A stretch of DNA of 39,359 nucleotides from Candidatus Nanopelagicales bacterium (GCA_030830865.1 JAURME010000144.1:1-39359), one strand, 5' to 3'; counted from the stretch's first letter, positions 20,884 to 31,225 are shown. Made by a program: numbers and translations. The notes: generated from the letters alone by a model not told the origin.

Positions 20884-22038
20884 GTGACCGCCTTCGACGT
20901 CGATGCCATCGACCTCGCGCAACTGCGTGAACGTCAGAGCGCCAAGTACCGGCAGTACCCCCCGGATGTCATCCCGGCCTGGGTCGCAGAGATGGACTTC
21001 CCCCTCGCCGAGCCCATCGCAGCGGCCCTGCACGCCGCGATCGACCGATCGGACACGGGATACCGGTCCACCGAGGGTCTGGCCGAGGCGACTGCTGACT
21101 TCCTGGAGATGTCGTGGCAGTGGTCCGTCCCTCAGGACCGGATCGTGGCGATCCCGGACGTCCTCACCGGAGTGGCAGAGAGCATCGCGATGCTCACCGA
21201 GCCGGGCGAGGGCGTGGTGGTGAACCCTCCGGTCTACCCGCCGTTCTTCAGCACGATCCGCGACATCGTCGGTCGCTCGATCGTCGAAGTGCCGATGTCT
21301 GAACTGGATGGCGCATACTCGCTGGACCTGACCGGTCTGGCCGACGCCTTCGCGCGGCCCGAGGTCACAGCCTTCCTGCTGTGCAGCCCGCACAATCCGA
21401 CCGGAACCGTCCCCTCCCAGGCCGAACTTGAGGAGGTGGCACGTCTCGCCGCCGAGCATGACGTGGCGGTGATCGCCGACGAGATCCACGCACCGCTCAC
21501 GCTGCCCGGTGCGAGACACGTCCCCTACCTGACCGTCGCGGCCCCCGATGCCCGGGCGATCTGCGTCATCGCGGCGTCGAAGGCCTGGAACCTCGCCGGC
21601 CTGAAGTGCGCCCAGATGATCGGCACGGATGAGACCGAGGGGATCATCCGCCGCCGCCTGCCCTTGGAAGTGCAGTACGGCACGGGTCACCTCGGTGTGA
21701 TCGCGTCCGTGGCCGCGTACCGCGACGGCGGCCCGTGGCTGGAGCAGGTCCTCGGCATCCTCGACGCCAACCGGATGCTCCTCGCGGACCTGCTCGCCGA
21801 GCATCTGCCCGAGGCCGGTTACGTGCCGCCGGAGGCGTCGTACCTGGCCTGGATCGACCTGCCCGGATGGGGTGACGACCCGGCGGTCGCGATCCTCCGC
21901 GAGGCTCGGGTGGCCCTGAATCGGGGTCCGACCTTCGGGCCCGGCGGCCGGGGGCACGTCCGGCTGAACCTCGCCACGTCGCCGGCGATCCTCACGGAGA
22001 TTGTCGGGCGCCTCGGCCGACTCACCCCCGGCACCTGA
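20884..22038 (+). CDS. MalY/PatB-type pyridoxal-phosphate aminotransferase / C-S lyase
   Basis: VIPAWVAEMDFPLAEPI, CSPHNPTGTV, VIADEIHAPLTLPG, AASKAWNLAGLKCA. Confidence 0.9.
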   Translation: MTAFDVDAIDLAQLRERQSAKYRQYPPDVIPAWVAEMDFPLAEPIAAALHAAIDRSDTGYRSTEGLAEATADFLEMSWQWSVPQDRIVAIPDVLTGVAESIAMLTEPGEGVVVNPPVYPPFFSTIRDIVGRSIVEVPMSELDGAYSLDLTGLADAFARPEVTAFLLCSPHNPTGTVPSQAELEEVARLAAEHDVAVIADEIHAPLTLPGARHVPYLTVAAPDARAICVIAASKAWNLAGLKCAQMIGTDETEGIIRRRLPLEVQYGTGHLGVIASVAAYRDGGPWLEQVLGILDANRMLLADLLAEHLPEAGYVPPEASYLAWIDLPGWGDDPAVAILREARVALNRGPTFGPGGRGHVRLNLATSPAILTEIVGRLGRLTPGT

Positions 22039-22074
22039 CGGGGTACCCCTCCGGATCCGTGGTCGAATGGGGAC

Positions 22075-22674
22075 GTGCTTCCCCTCGCTGCCCCGGCTGT
22101 CCTGCGCACGACCGTCGCCGGACTCGTCGTCACCATCGCCGCCACCCTGCTGACCGCGTCGGCCCAGGCCGAGCCGCGTCCGCAGCCTGCACCGAGCGCA
22201 ATCGCGAAGCGGGATCGGTATGCGATCGGCGACTCCGTGATGCTGGGGGCGCGCAGCATCCTCAAACGTCGCGGCTTCACGGTCAACGCCGCGGTGAGCC
22301 GTCAGTCGTACTCTGCCCCCGCCATGGTGCGACGCAAGGAAGCGAAACTGCCCGCCAACCTGGTGGTGCATCTCGGTACCAACGGGACGTTCCCGCTGTC
22401 GACGTGCCGCAAGATCGTCAAGAACGCCGGGCCGACGCGCAGGGTCTTCCTCGTCACAGTGTTCGTTCCTCGCAGTTGGGAGAGGTCCAACAACCGGACC
22501 ATCCGAAAGTGCGCCGAGTCCTTCCCCGGCAGCCGGGTCACGGTGGTCGATTGGAATCGCCTGGCCCGCTCGCACCCGGAGTGGCTCTATTCCGACGGCA
22601 CCCACCTGAAGCCCACGGGTGCCAAGGGTTTCGCCCGGCTCATCGACCAGGCGGTCGACGCCGCCGGAGCCTGA
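22075..22674 (+). CDS. Secreted SGNH-hydrolase-like protein
   Basis: Signal peptide-like N-terminus, [38 protein letters not shown]. Confidence 0.8.
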   Translation: MLPLAAPAVLRTTVAGLVVTIAATLLTASAQAEPRPQPAPSAIAKRDRYAIGDSVMLGARSILKRRGFTVNAAVSRQSYSAPAMVRRKEAKLPANLVVHLGTNGTFPLSTCRKIVKNAGPTRRVFLVTVFVPRSWERSNNRTIRKCAESFPGSRVTVVDWNRLARSHPEWLYSDGTHLKPTGAKGFARLIDQAVDAAGA

Positions 22675-22695
22675 TCAGCGCCCTGCTCGGGCCGG

Positions 22696-22719
22696 CCTGT
22701 GGGCTGCGTCACCCACAGG
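22696..22719 (+). terminator. Hairpin downstream of SGNH gene
   Basis: CCTGTGGG-ctgcgtca-CCCACAGG. Confidence 0.4.
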
Positions 22720-22891
22720 GACCCCTGGGCTGTGTGCTGGATCACGCGGCTACCGCCCAACCGTGTGCACTTGCTCACAGGACAGCGCTTTCATGCCGAT
22801 TCCGACGCGACGGGGTGGCTTCCCGGGTGCATGCTGGGAACCTGCCTCGTGGTGCCGCGGGGCCACGCCCTCGATCGCAACGGAGCGATTC

Positions 22892-24733
22892 ATGAGCATT
22901 TCTGCAGTGAGCATCCCCGGCCTCGACAATGCGCCCACCAAGAACAAGCAGCTGCTGGAGTGGGTGGAGGAGATCGCCGCACTCACCAAGCCCGACCGCG
23001 TCGTGTGGGCCGACGGCTCCGACGAGGAGTGGCAGCGTCTCACCCAGGAGATGGTCGACGCCGGCACCTTCATCCGCCTGAACCCCGAGCTCCGTCCCAA
23101 CTCCTTCCTCGCACGCTCCGATCCCAGCGACGTCGCCCGGGTCGAGGACCGCACCTACATCTGCTCGCAGCGCGAGGTCGATGCGGGGCCGACGAACAAC
23201 TGGGCCGAGCCCGCGGAGATGCGCGCGACGCTGAAGGGCCTGTTCGACGGCTGCATGCGCGGTCGCACCATGTACGTGATCCCGTTCTCCATGGGTCCGC
23301 TGGGCTCGCGGATCGCGCAGCTCGGCGTCGAGATCTCCGACTCCCCGTACGTCGTCGTCAACATGCGCATCATGACCCGCATGGGCCAGGCCGCCCTCGA
23401 CGAGATCGGCGAGTTCGGCGAGTTCGTCCCCGCCGTCCACAGCGTCGGCTACCCGCTGGTCGACGCCGAGGGCAATCGCCGTGATGACGTCCGGTGGCCC
23501 TGCAACGAGACGAAGTACATCGTCCACTACCCCGAGACCCGCGAGATCTGGTCGTACGGCTCGGGCTACGGCGGCAACGCCCTGCTGGGCAAGAAGTGCT
23601 TCGCGCTGCGCATCGCCTCGGCGATGGCCCGGGACGAGGGCTGGATGGCCGAGCACATGTTGATCCTCAAGCTCACGTCACCCAAGGGCGAGGACCACTA
23701 CATCACCGCGGCCTTCCCGTCCGCCTGCGGCAAGACCAACCTGGCCATGCTCGAGCCGACCATCCCGGGATGGTCGGTGCAGACCGTCGGCGACGACATC
23801 TCCTGGATGCGCTTCGGCGAGGACGGCCGCCTCTACGCGATCAACCCCGAGGCGGGCTTCTTCGGGGTCGCCCCCGGCACGGGCATGGAGACCAACGCCA
23901 ACGCCGTGCGCACCCTGACGGCCAACTGCATCTACACCAACGTCGCCCTGACCGACGTAGGCGATGTCTGGTGGGAGGGGCTGACTCCCGAGACTCCCGC
24001 CCATCTGATCGACTGGAAGGGCAACGACTGGACCCCGGCGTCCAGCGATCCGTCCAGTCACCCGAACGCCCGCTTCACCGCCCCCGCGGGGCAGTGCCCG
24101 TCGATCGCCCCCAATTGGGAGGACCCGGCTGGCGTGCCCATCGAGGCGATCTTGTTCGGCGGCCGTCGCGCCACGAACGTGCCGCTCGTGACGGAGTCCT
24201 TCGACTGGGAGCACGGCGTGTTCATGGGCGCCACCGTCTCGAGCGAGATGACCGCTGCTGCGGTCGGCGGAGTCGGCCAGCTGCGTCGCGATCCGTTCGC
24301 GATGCTCCCGTTCTGCGGCTACAACATGGCCGACTACTGGGGTCACTGGCTGAAGATCGGCACGTTCACCGATGCGAGCAACCTGCCGCGCATCTACTCG
24401 GTGAACTGGTTCCGCAAGGACGCCAACGGCAAGTTCCTGTGGCCGGGCTTCGGCGACAACGCGCGCGTGCTCGACTGGATCATCCGTCGGCTCGAGGGCG
24501 ATGCCAAGGCGGTCGACACCCCTATCGGTCGCATCCCCGCCGACGGCGAACTGCCGCTCGATGGGGTGAAGGTCACCGACGAGCAGCTCGCCGAGCTCTT
24601 CGCCATCGACCCGGTGACGTGGTCGGCCGAGGCCGATCTGACCGAGGAGTACTTCGCCCAGTTCGGCGACCGTGTGCCGCAGGCGCTGCGCGCCCAGCTC
24701 GCTGCGCTGCGGGAGCGGCTCGCTTCAGCCTGA
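22892..24733 (+). CDS. pckG: Phosphoenolpyruvate carboxykinase (GTP)
   Basis: [16 protein letters not shown]-loop, [28 protein letters not shown]. Confidence 0.95.
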   Translation: MSISAVSIPGLDNAPTKNKQLLEWVEEIAALTKPDRVVWADGSDEEWQRLTQEMVDAGTFIRLNPELRPNSFLARSDPSDVARVEDRTYICSQREVDAGPTNNWAEPAEMRATLKGLFDGCMRGRTMYVIPFSMGPLGSRIAQLGVEISDSPYVVVNMRIMTRMGQAALDEIGEFGEFVPAVHSVGYPLVDAEGNRRDDVRWPCNETKYIVHYPETREIWSYGSGYGGNALLGKKCFALRIASAMARDEGWMAEHMLILKLTSPKGEDHYITAAFPSACGKTNLAMLEPTIPGWSVQTVGDDISWMRFGEDGRLYAINPEAGFFGVAPGTGMETNANAVRTLTANCIYTNVALTDVGDVWWEGLTPETPAHLIDWKGNDWTPASSDPSSHPNARFTAPAGQCPSIAPNWEDPAGVPIEAILFGGRRATNVPLVTESFDWEHGVFMGATVSSEMTAAAVGGVGQLRRDPFAMLPFCGYNMADYWGHWLKIGTFTDASNLPRIYSVNWFRKDANGKFLWPGFGDNARVLDWIIRRLEGDAKAVDTPIGRIPADGELPLDGVKVTDEQLAELFAIDPVTWSAEADLTEEYFAQFGDRVPQALRAQLAALRERLASA

Positions 24734-24768
24734 GTCGTTCACAGGGACCTCCATCGCCGACGTCCCGC

Positions 24769-25773
24769 CTATTGGGGGTCGGCGAGGGTGGACACGAGGA
24801 CGGCCTTGATCGTGTGGAGGCGGTTCTCGGCCTGATCGAAGACGATGCTGGCAGGGGACTCGAACACCGCGTCACTAACCTCGACGCCGTCCGCGAGGCC
24901 GAACTCCGCGGCGACCTTCCGGCCAACGGTCGTGTTCTGGTCGTGGTAGGCCGGCAGGCAGTGCATGAACTTCGCGCTGGGATCACCTGTCATCGACATG
25001 AGATCGGCGTCGACCCGGTAGGGCCGGAGCAGCTCGACGCGGCGAGCCCATTCCTCCTCTGGCTCTCCCATCGACACCCAGATGTCGGTGTGCACGAACT
25101 CTGCTCCGGCCAGGCCCGCGCGGGCATCCTCGGTGATGGTGATCCGAGCGCCGGACGCCGATGCAAGGTCGCGCGCCATCGTCTGGATGTCATCGGACGG
25201 CCAGAGCACCCGTGGGGCGACGATGCGGACGTCGGCACCCATGATCGCGCCCATGACGAGAAGCGAGTTGCCCATGTTGTAGCGGGCATCGCCCACGTAG
25301 GCGTACCGCGGAGCCGCGTCGGGTGTGGAGGTGTGCTCTCGCATGGTGAGGAAGTCGGCCAGCATCTGCGTGGGGTGCCACAGGTCGGTGAGGCCGTTGA
25401 ACACCGGTACGTCGGCGTGGTGAGCGAGCTCGAGCACTGTGTCGTGGCTGGAGCCCCGGAACTCGATGCCGTCGTAGAAGCGGGAGAGGACACGGGCGGT
25501 GTCGGCGATGGACTCCTTGTGTCCGACCTGGCTGCTGCTGGGGTCGAGCACGGTGACGTTGCCGCCCTGGTGCCGCATCGCGAGCTCGAACGCGACCCTG
25601 GTGCGGGTCGACGTCTTCTCGAAGATGAGCGCGACCTCCTTGCCCTGCAGGCGCTGCACCTCGGTACCGGTGCGCCGGGCGGCCTTGAGGTCAGCGGCAA
25701 GGGTCAGAAGGGAGTCGAGCTCGCCCCTGGAGAAGTCGGACTCCTGCAGGAAGTCCCGTCCGGTGAGATTCAC
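24769..25773 (-). CDS. argF: Ornithine carbamoyltransferase
   Basis: [42 protein letters not shown]. Confidence 0.93.
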   Translation of the reverse strand: MNLTGRDFLQESDFSRGELDSLLTLAADLKAARRTGTEVQRLQGKEVALIFEKTSTRTRVAFELAMRHQGGNVTVLDPSSSQVGHKESIADTARVLSRFYDGIEFRGSSHDTVLELAHHADVPVFNGLTDLWHPTQMLADFLTMREHTSTPDAAPRYAYVGDARYNMGNSLLVMGAIMGADVRIVAPRVLWPSDDIQTMARDLASASGARITITEDARAGLAGAEFVHTDIWVSMGEPEEEWARRVELLRPYRVDADLMSMTGDPSAKFMHCLPAYHDQNTTVGRKVAAEFGLADGVEVSDAVFESPASIVFDQAENRLHTIKAVLVSTLADPQ

Positions 25774-25791
25774 CGGACGAACGCTACGCGA

Positions 25792-26163
25792 CTACGCGAT
25801 GCCGAGAGCGCGCGGGGACACGGCCTCGATGTAGTCCCCGCCGGCAGCGCGAAGGCCGTCGCCCTTGCCGCGGGGGTAGTGGCGGGAGTCGAGCCGGGCG
25901 TAGATGTGCTCTCGGTCCTCCTCGGAGAGACCGCCCCAGACCCCGTAGGGCTCCCGTGCCCGCACGGCGTAGTCCGCGCATTCCATGCGCACCGGGCAGG
26001 CGGCGCAGACCAGTTTGGCTTCGCGGTCGCGGCGGATGCGTGAGGAGCCACGTTCATTCTGGGGGTGGAAGAACAGCAGGGGATCGGCCTCGCGGCACGC
26101 GGCGTGGTCCTGCCAGAACCACTGGACATCGTCAGGGACCTGGGCGAGTGGTTGCTGCGGCAT
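25792..26163 (-). CDS. WhiB-family Fe-S transcriptional regulator
   Basis: Four Cys (AACRE, CAACPVRMEC), EPYGVWGGLSEEDR. Confidence 0.93.
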   Translation of the reverse strand: MPQQPLAQVPDDVQWFWQDHAACREADPLLFFHPQNERGSSRIRRDREAKLVCAACPVRMECADYAVRAREPYGVWGGLSEEDREHIYARLDSRHYPRGKGDGLRAAGGDYIEAVSPRALGIA

Positions 26164-26214
26164 GGTGTCCTCCCGTTCTCGTTACCACCACGCTAGATCG
26201 CGGTCACGACGAAA

Positions 26215-26259
26215 GACGATGGCCGAAGGTCCCGATCTGTTGGACCTTCGGTCATCGTC
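26215..26259. repeat. Large inverted repeat between whiB-like and thioredoxin genes
   Basis: GACGATGGCCGAAGGTCC (26215-26232), 9-nt loop, GGACCTTCGGTCATCGTC (26242-26259); 17 of 18 paired. Confidence 0.75.
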
Positions 26260-26266
26260 TGCGACG

Positions 26267-26317
26267 TGGATGGCGTGCCGATGTGGATGGCGTGCCGATC
26301 TGGATGGCGTGCCGATG
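26267..26317. repeat. Three tandem 17-bp repeats
   Basis: TGGATGGCGTGCCGATG x3 (26267-26283, 26284-26300, 26301-26317), one base different in copy 2. Confidence 0.95.
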
Positions 26318-26336
26318 TGGGCGCCGTGGGGGAGGG

Positions 26337-26714
26337 CTACTCCGCGGTGGCCTCGGCCTGCTGGGCCGCGATCTGGGCGCGGACCTCGTCCATGTCGACA
26401 TCACGCGCGGCCTGCACGAGGTTCGCCAGCGCCGGCTCGGGGAGCGCGCCGGCCTGGGAGAACAGGACGACCCCGTCCCGAACCACCATGAGCGTGGGGA
26501 TCGAGGAGATGCTGAACGCCCCGGCGAGGCCGGGCTCGGCCTCGGTGTCCACCTTGCCGAACACGATGTCTGGGTTCGCGTCGGAGACGGACTCGTAGAC
26601 AGGGGCGAACGTGCGGCACGGTCCGCACCAGGCGGCCCAGAAATCGATGAGGACGATGGAGTTGTCCTGGATGGTCCCGGCGAAGGTGTCCTCGGTGAGG
26701 TTCGTGGTCGTCAT
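26337..26714 (-). CDS. trxA: Thioredoxin
   Basis: FWAAWCGPCRTFAPVYE, SSIPTLMVVRDG. Start chosen at MTTT (26714), 6 bp from a TACACT -10; alternative start at 26720. Confidence 0.92.
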   Translation of the reverse strand: MTTTNLTEDTFAGTIQDNSIVLIDFWAAWCGPCRTFAPVYESVSDANPDIVFGKVDTEAEPGLAGAFSISSIPTLMVVRDGVVLFSQAGALPEPALANLVQAARDVDMDEVRAQIAAQQAEATAE

Positions 26715-26728
26715 GTCCACAGTGTAGC

Positions 26729-26748
26729 ATATACCCCTAGGGGTATAT
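26729..26748. promoter_or_regulatory. CsoR-family-type operator upstream of thioredoxin gene
   Basis: Perfect 20-bp palindrome ATATACCCCTAGGGGTATAT with core TACCCC-TA-GGGGTA; 5 bp upstream of TACACT (26726-26721, minus strand). Confidence 0.75.
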
Positions 26749-26776
26749 TGCCGCTTCGTCGTCCTAGACTCGATAC

Positions 26777-27076
26777 ATGCGTGCGACGACCCACCCGACG
26801 ATGTCGAGCGACCCTCTGGACAGCCCGTCGCTGTCGGGGGGAACCCTCCTGGAGGAGCGCACCTCCTCGGCGGACGAGGGTGATCACGAGCGCTTCGCGC
26901 ACTATGTCGAGAAGGACAAGATCGTCGAGAGCGCCGTCACGGGAGCTCCGATCAAGGCCCTCTGCGGCAAGGTATGGACCCCGAGCCGTGACCCGTCACG
27001 GTTCCCGATCTGCCCGGACTGCGAGAAGATCCACGCGAATCTCCCGCGCGGCGGAGACTCCGGCGGCGACTCCTGA
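26777..27076 (+). CDS. DUF3039-like protein
   Basis: HYVEKDKIVESAVTGAPIKALCGKVWTPSRDPSRFPICPDCEKIH, a conserved actinobacterial short protein. Confidence 0.8.
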   Translation: MRATTHPTMSSDPLDSPSLSGGTLLEERTSSADEGDHERFAHYVEKDKIVESAVTGAPIKALCGKVWTPSRDPSRFPICPDCEKIHANLPRGGDSGGDS

Positions 27077-27771
27077 CCCCGTCACGGCTCAGCGGGCCCA
27101 AGAGACTCGCGAGCGTCGGCATCCTGTGCGCCATCGCGGCCTTCTCCCTGGCGGCCTGCGCGGCCGAGCCGGGCGCCGCTCCCGGAGCCGAACTCCCGGA
27201 TCCTGCCGCCGTCTCGGTGCAGCCCTCGCCCGAGCCGGCCCTTGACGAGTGCTCCACGGAGAATCTCACCGTCGTCAATCCCGGCCAGTTGACGGTCGGG
27301 GCGGTCGCCCCGCTGGATGAGCCGTACTTCGTGGACGCCAAGCCCGGCAACGGCGAGGGTTTCGAGGCGGCGCTGGTCTATGCCGTGGCCGACGGACTGG
27401 GGCTGCGCCCGACCCAGGTCGCCTGGCGCACCGTCGGTCCGGACGAGCCGCTGGATCCGGCCGCCGCGCGCGTGGACTTCCTCGTCGGCCGCATCGCCGT
27501 GGACGACAGCACTGACGTCAGGACATACTCGCGGTCCTACCTGGAGGTGCGGGAGCCCGCTGAGGAACTCGTCGACGCGGACGGACAGCAGAATCCGGCC
27601 GACCGGGCTCCTGAGGAGATGGCATACGCCCTCGCCTTCGCTCCGGGGGACCCCCTCGTCATCTGCGTGGACGGCGTTCTGGGGGGACTTGTGGCGGACG
27701 GAGGGCTCCAGGAGCTCACCGACACCTGGCTGTCGGCCGCCGATGCCTCGGCGGGTGCGCGCGTGTCGTGA
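27073..27771 (+). CDS. Lipoprotein, extracellular solute-binding protein family 3-like
   Basis: Reading upstream of the listed ORF gives (M)TPSRLSGPKRLASVGILCAIAAFSLAACAAEPG (lipobox LAAC); only CTG start codons are available in frame, CTG overlaps upstream TGA. Confidence 0.6.
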   Translation: MTPSRLSGPKRLASVGILCAIAAFSLAACAAEPGAAPGAELPDPAAVSVQPSPEPALDECSTENLTVVNPGQLTVGAVAPLDEPYFVDAKPGNGEGFEAALVYAVADGLGLRPTQVAWRTVGPDEPLDPAAARVDFLVGRIAVDDSTDVRTYSRSYLEVREPAEELVDADGQQNPADRAPEEMAYALAFAPGDPLVICVDGVLGGLVADGGLQELTDTWLSAADASAGARVS

Positions 27772-27845
27772 CCGATAACCGGTCACATCGGGCCTAGCGT
27801 GGTTGACCGAGCGCGCCCGGCGCTCAGTGAAGGAGAACACTCCAC

Positions 27846-28424
27846 ATGTCCAATGCAGTGATCATCGAGCAGGAGAGCGACGCGCAGGCGCTCAGCAAGA
27901 CCTGGGGCGTCCTGCTCTTCATCGGTCTCGCGAGCATCGTCATCGGCATCCTGGTGATGGTGTGGCCCGGCAAGACCGTTGTGGTCGTGGCCGTCCTCCT
28001 GGCCATCTACCTGGTGGTGAGCGGCATCTTCGAGATCGTCCGAGGCTTCGGCAGCGGACTGTCCGGGGGCATGCGTGCCCTGCTGTTCATCGGCGGCATC
28101 CTGTCGCTCATCCTGGGCCTGTTCGCCTTCCGCGGCTTCGTCGTCGAGGAGTCCCCGTTCGACGCCGTCTGGCTGCTGGCCCTGTTCGTCGCCATCAACT
28201 TCATCTTCCGCGGCGTCGGCCAGCTGATGGAGGCGGCGGATCACAAGGAGGGTCGCGGCTGGAACATCTTCGGCGGCATCGTGAGCCTCCTGCTGGGCAT
28301 CATCATCCTGGTGACGCCGGGCGACATCGTCGTCCTCGCCTGGGTGATGGGAATCTTCCTGGTGATCAGCGGCATCATGGCCGTGATCGGTGCCTTCCAG
28401 GTCAAGTCCCTGGCAAAGGCCTAG
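27846..28424 (+). CDS. HdeD family / DUF308 membrane protein
   Basis: About six TM helices, paired ...IVIGILVMVWPGKTV... / ...LLLGIIILVTPGDIV... repeats. Confidence 0.8.
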   Translation: MSNAVIIEQESDAQALSKTWGVLLFIGLASIVIGILVMVWPGKTVVVVAVLLAIYLVVSGIFEIVRGFGSGLSGGMRALLFIGGILSLILGLFAFRGFVVEESPFDAVWLLALFVAINFIFRGVGQLMEAADHKEGRGWNIFGGIVSLLLGIIILVTPGDIVVLAWVMGIFLVISGIMAVIGAFQVKSLAKA

Positions 28425-28444
28425 CAGTCACCTGAGGATCGGCG

Positions 28445-29092
28445 ATGGCTGCCGAGACCTCGCAGACCCTTGACCGAGGGCTGCGCGTCCTGGAGACCGT
28501 GGCGGACTCCCCTGAGGGGATCACCGTCACCGAACTGGCCGCAGCCCTCGGCATCGGTCGCACGGTCGTCTACCGACTGGTCGTGACCCTTGAGCAGCAT
28601 GCCCTCATCCGCCGCTCCTCCGACGGACGATGCCGCCTCGGACTCGGGGTCCTGACGTTCGGCCGGCAGGTCCAGCCGGTCGTGCGTGACACCGCCCTGC
28701 CCTCCCTGCGGCTCCTCGCCGACGCCGCCAGCGCCACCGCCGTCCTCACCGTGGTCGACGGACAGGAGGGACTGTCCGCCGTGGTCGTCGAGCCCTCCCG
28801 CTCCGAGGTCCACGTCGGCGTCCGAGCCGGTGCCCGTCAGCCGCTGGAGAACAGCGCCTCCGGTCGAGCCATCCTCGCCGCCCGCACCACCGCCGGGCGC
28901 CCGCTGGAACCCCCGTGGGTTGTGGCCACCGGCGACGGACCCCACGGTGCCTACGGGCTGGCCGTCCCGATCCTCGGCGTTGCCGGACTCGAGGCGTCCG
29001 TCGGCGTCCTCGCCCTGAGAGAACTCGTCGAGGCCGAGGTGGGTCCGCGGGTCGCACGCGCTGCAGGGGAGATCGCCCGGGCGCTGCGGTAG
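28445..29092 (+). CDS. IclR-family transcriptional regulator
   Basis: LDRGLRVLETVADSPEGITVTELAAALGIGRTVVYRLVVTLEQHALI. Confidence 0.85.
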   Translation: MAAETSQTLDRGLRVLETVADSPEGITVTELAAALGIGRTVVYRLVVTLEQHALIRRSSDGRCRLGLGVLTFGRQVQPVVRDTALPSLRLLADAASATAVLTVVDGQEGLSAVVVEPSRSEVHVGVRAGARQPLENSASGRAILAARTTAGRPLEPPWVVATGDGPHGAYGLAVPILGVAGLEASVGVLALRELVEAEVGPRVARAAGEIARALR

Positions 29093-29229
29093 GGGCATCG
29101 CGGATCCCTTACCTGGCTCGAATCTGGTTCCCAGGGTTCTCCCATGTTCGACGCGCATAGTCGTGTCAACGACAGCGCCGGACCTCCCGGCCTGCACGGG
29201 ACACGGATGACAATCCGGGAAGGACGACC

Positions 29230-29856
29230 ATGTCGAACGCACGCAGGCTGGCCCTCGCGGCCGCAGCCCTCGGCACCAGCAGCATCCTCCTCGTCGGCAC
29301 CGCTGGCGGAGCCCTCGCCCACGACAACGGCGGACGGAACGGCTCCGGATCGCGCGGGCCCCTGGCCGAGCTCGTCACCAGCGGCACCCTGACCAGCGCC
29401 GACGTCGCAGCCATCCGTGACGCTCTCGAGACCGACCGCGAGACCGACCGCGAGGCACATCAAGCCGAGGCCAAGGCCGCTCGTGACGCTGTCCTGAAGG
29501 ACTTGGTCTCGCAGAGCGCTCTGACCCAGGCGCAGGCTGACGCGATCGCCGCGGCGAGTGGTGAGCGCGGTGGAATGCGCGACCTGATCCGGGGTGGCAC
29601 GGTCACCCTCGAGGACCTCAGGGCCGTCAAGGACGCGCTGAAGGCCAACCGTGAGGCCGATCGTGCGGCGCATCAGGCCGAGGCCAAGGCTGAGCGTGAC
29701 GCTGTTCTCGCCGAGCTCGTCGGCGCCGGCACCATCACCCAGGCGCAGGCCGATGCGGTCAGTGCCGCTCTTGACGCACACAAGGCCGAGCGCGGCGACG
29801 GCCCCGGCAAGCGCGGTGACCGCGGCGAGCGGGGCCAGGGCGGCCCGCGCCGCTAG
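29230..29856 (+). CDS. Secreted coiled-coil-like repeat protein
   Basis: Signal peptide; internal repeat ADREAHQAEAKAxRDAVLxxLVxxxxxTQAQADAxxAA twice; Gly/Arg-rich C-terminus. Confidence 0.7.
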   Translation: MSNARRLALAAAALGTSSILLVGTAGGALAHDNGGRNGSGSRGPLAELVTSGTLTSADVAAIRDALETDRETDREAHQAEAKAARDAVLKDLVSQSALTQAQADAIAAASGERGGMRDLIRGGTVTLEDLRAVKDALKANREADRAAHQAEAKAERDAVLAELVGAGTITQAQADAVSAALDAHKAERGDGPGKRGDRGERGQGGPRR

Positions 29857-29886
29857 TTCACACGCACATCGATCGCCGCCTGTTGG

Positions 29887-31134
29887 CTAACGCCAGCAGC
29901 CGGCGATCGTCGCTGTGAGGCCGTCCACCGCCTGCCGGACCGTCAGCGCCGAGTACCTCTGCGGGCGGTCGTTCACCAGGATCGAGAAGATCCGCTCCGG
30001 GGAGCCGTCGGATGCCGCCACTCCCGACAGGCTGATCGTGTCGAACAGGGTTCCGGTCTTGGCCTTCACGTCGCCCGCAGCACAGCGGGCCCTCTTCGTG
30101 ATGAACCGTCCGTACCGGTCGTCGAGCGTGCCGCTCACGCCGGAGATCGGCATCGCGTCGTCCTCGAACATCACCCGGAAGGGTTCGGGGTTGGTCACCT
30201 TCGCCATGCGCAGGACGTCGACGAGGAACTGGGGCGTCACGCGGTCCCGGCGGGACAGCCCGCTGCCGTCGAGGATCCGGGTGCGGCTGGTGTCGATGCC
30301 GAGTCCGGTCAGGACCTGCTCAGCCGCGGTACGCGCTCCCCGCCAGTCTCCGGGCTGGCCGGCTGCCAGGGCGACCTGCCGGTAGAGCACCTCCGCGACG
30401 TTGTTCTCGGAGATGCGCAGCATGATCCGCACCGCCTCGTCGACCGTGTGGCCCTTCGTCTCCGCGATGACCGGAGCCTCGCCTGCCTCAGCGGCACCGG
30501 CAATGGTCACCGGGAAGCCCTTGGCGCGCAGCTTCTTCGCGAACACTGCGGCGGCATTGGCGCTCGGATCCGTGCTGTAGTCCCATACGCGGGCGAGCGC
30601 GTGCACGCTGGAGGCCACGGACGGGATGTACCTGGTGGTCCACCCGGGCCCACGACCGTCGGCCGGGAAGAGGTTGTCGTCCACGTAAAGGGTCACCGGC
30701 GTGCCTGCCGGCACAGTGGCCGCCGTCTGGGTGGCGAGCTGACGCAGTTCCTTCGTGGACAGCAGGGGGTCGCCGCCACCCTCGAGGATGATCTCCCCCG
30801 GCATCGCTCCGCCCCGCACCCGGGTGGTGAACCGGTGGTCGGCGCCCAGGGCGGCGAGCGCGGTGACGGCTGTGACGATCTTCATGTTCGAGGCGGGAAG
30901 CATCCGACGAGTGCTGTCGTGCTCGGACAGCACCTCACCGGTCGCCGCGTCGACCGCCAGCAGGCCGACGGAGTTCCCCAGACGGGGATTGCTGATCCGC
31001 TTGTCGACGAGCTGGTCCACGGTCTTCTCCCGCGGCACTGCCCAGGCGGAACCTGAGCCGGCTGCCACGAGTCCGACCGACAGGGCCGCGGCGAGCGCGG
31101 CGGCCATGAGATGTCTGAGGGGCATGTGACCCAT
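29887..31134 (-). CDS. dacB: D-alanyl-D-alanine carboxypeptidase/endopeptidase (PBP4 family)
   Basis: LPASNMKIVTAVTAL (SxxK), SENNVAEVLYR (SxN), KAKTGTL (KTG). Start 31134 or 31125. Confidence 0.9.
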   Translation of the reverse strand: MGHMPLRHLMAAALAAALSVGLVAAGSGSAWAVPREKTVDQLVDKRISNPRLGNSVGLLAVDAATGEVLSEHDSTRRMLPASNMKIVTAVTALAALGADHRFTTRVRGGAMPGEIILEGGGDPLLSTKELRQLATQTAATVPAGTPVTLYVDDNLFPADGRGPGWTTRYIPSVASSVHALARVWDYSTDPSANAAAVFAKKLRAKGFPVTIAGAAEAGEAPVIAETKGHTVDEAVRIMLRISENNVAEVLYRQVALAAGQPGDWRGARTAAEQVLTGLGIDTSRTRILDGSGLSRRDRVTPQFLVDVLRMAKVTNPEPFRVMFEDDAMPISGVSGTLDDRYGRFITKRARCAAGDVKAKTGTLFDTISLSGVAASDGSPERIFSILVNDRPQRYSALTVRQAVDGLTATIAGCWR

Positions 31135-31225
31135 GGTGCGACAGGCCGGGAAACAGTCGGTGACGGGGGTGAGGGTCGGCGTGTCGCAGAATGGCGGGGA
31201 CCTGCCCCCTGTCCGAAGGCCTCCT

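Noticed and set aside
22040-22049. GGGGTACCCC palindrome upstream of the SGNH gene
   Set aside because: Arms are inverted relative to TACCCC-N2-GGGGTA; not the same operator.
20818-22605. 595-aa minus-strand ORF
   Set aside because: Antisense to the MalY/PatB and SGNH genes; no recognisable motif.
23494-26043. 849-aa plus-strand ORF
   Set aside because: Shadow ORF overlapping pckG and antisense to argF/whiB; His/Arg/Gly-rich translation typical of high-GC spurious frames.
26267-26317. 17-bp repeats as a CRISPR array
   Set aside because: Contiguous tandem repeats without spacers and no cas genes.
31133-31225. Upstream start for the GH18 gene
   Set aside because: Would place a non-signal extension before a good signal peptide and overlap the dacB start; GTG at 31226 preferred.
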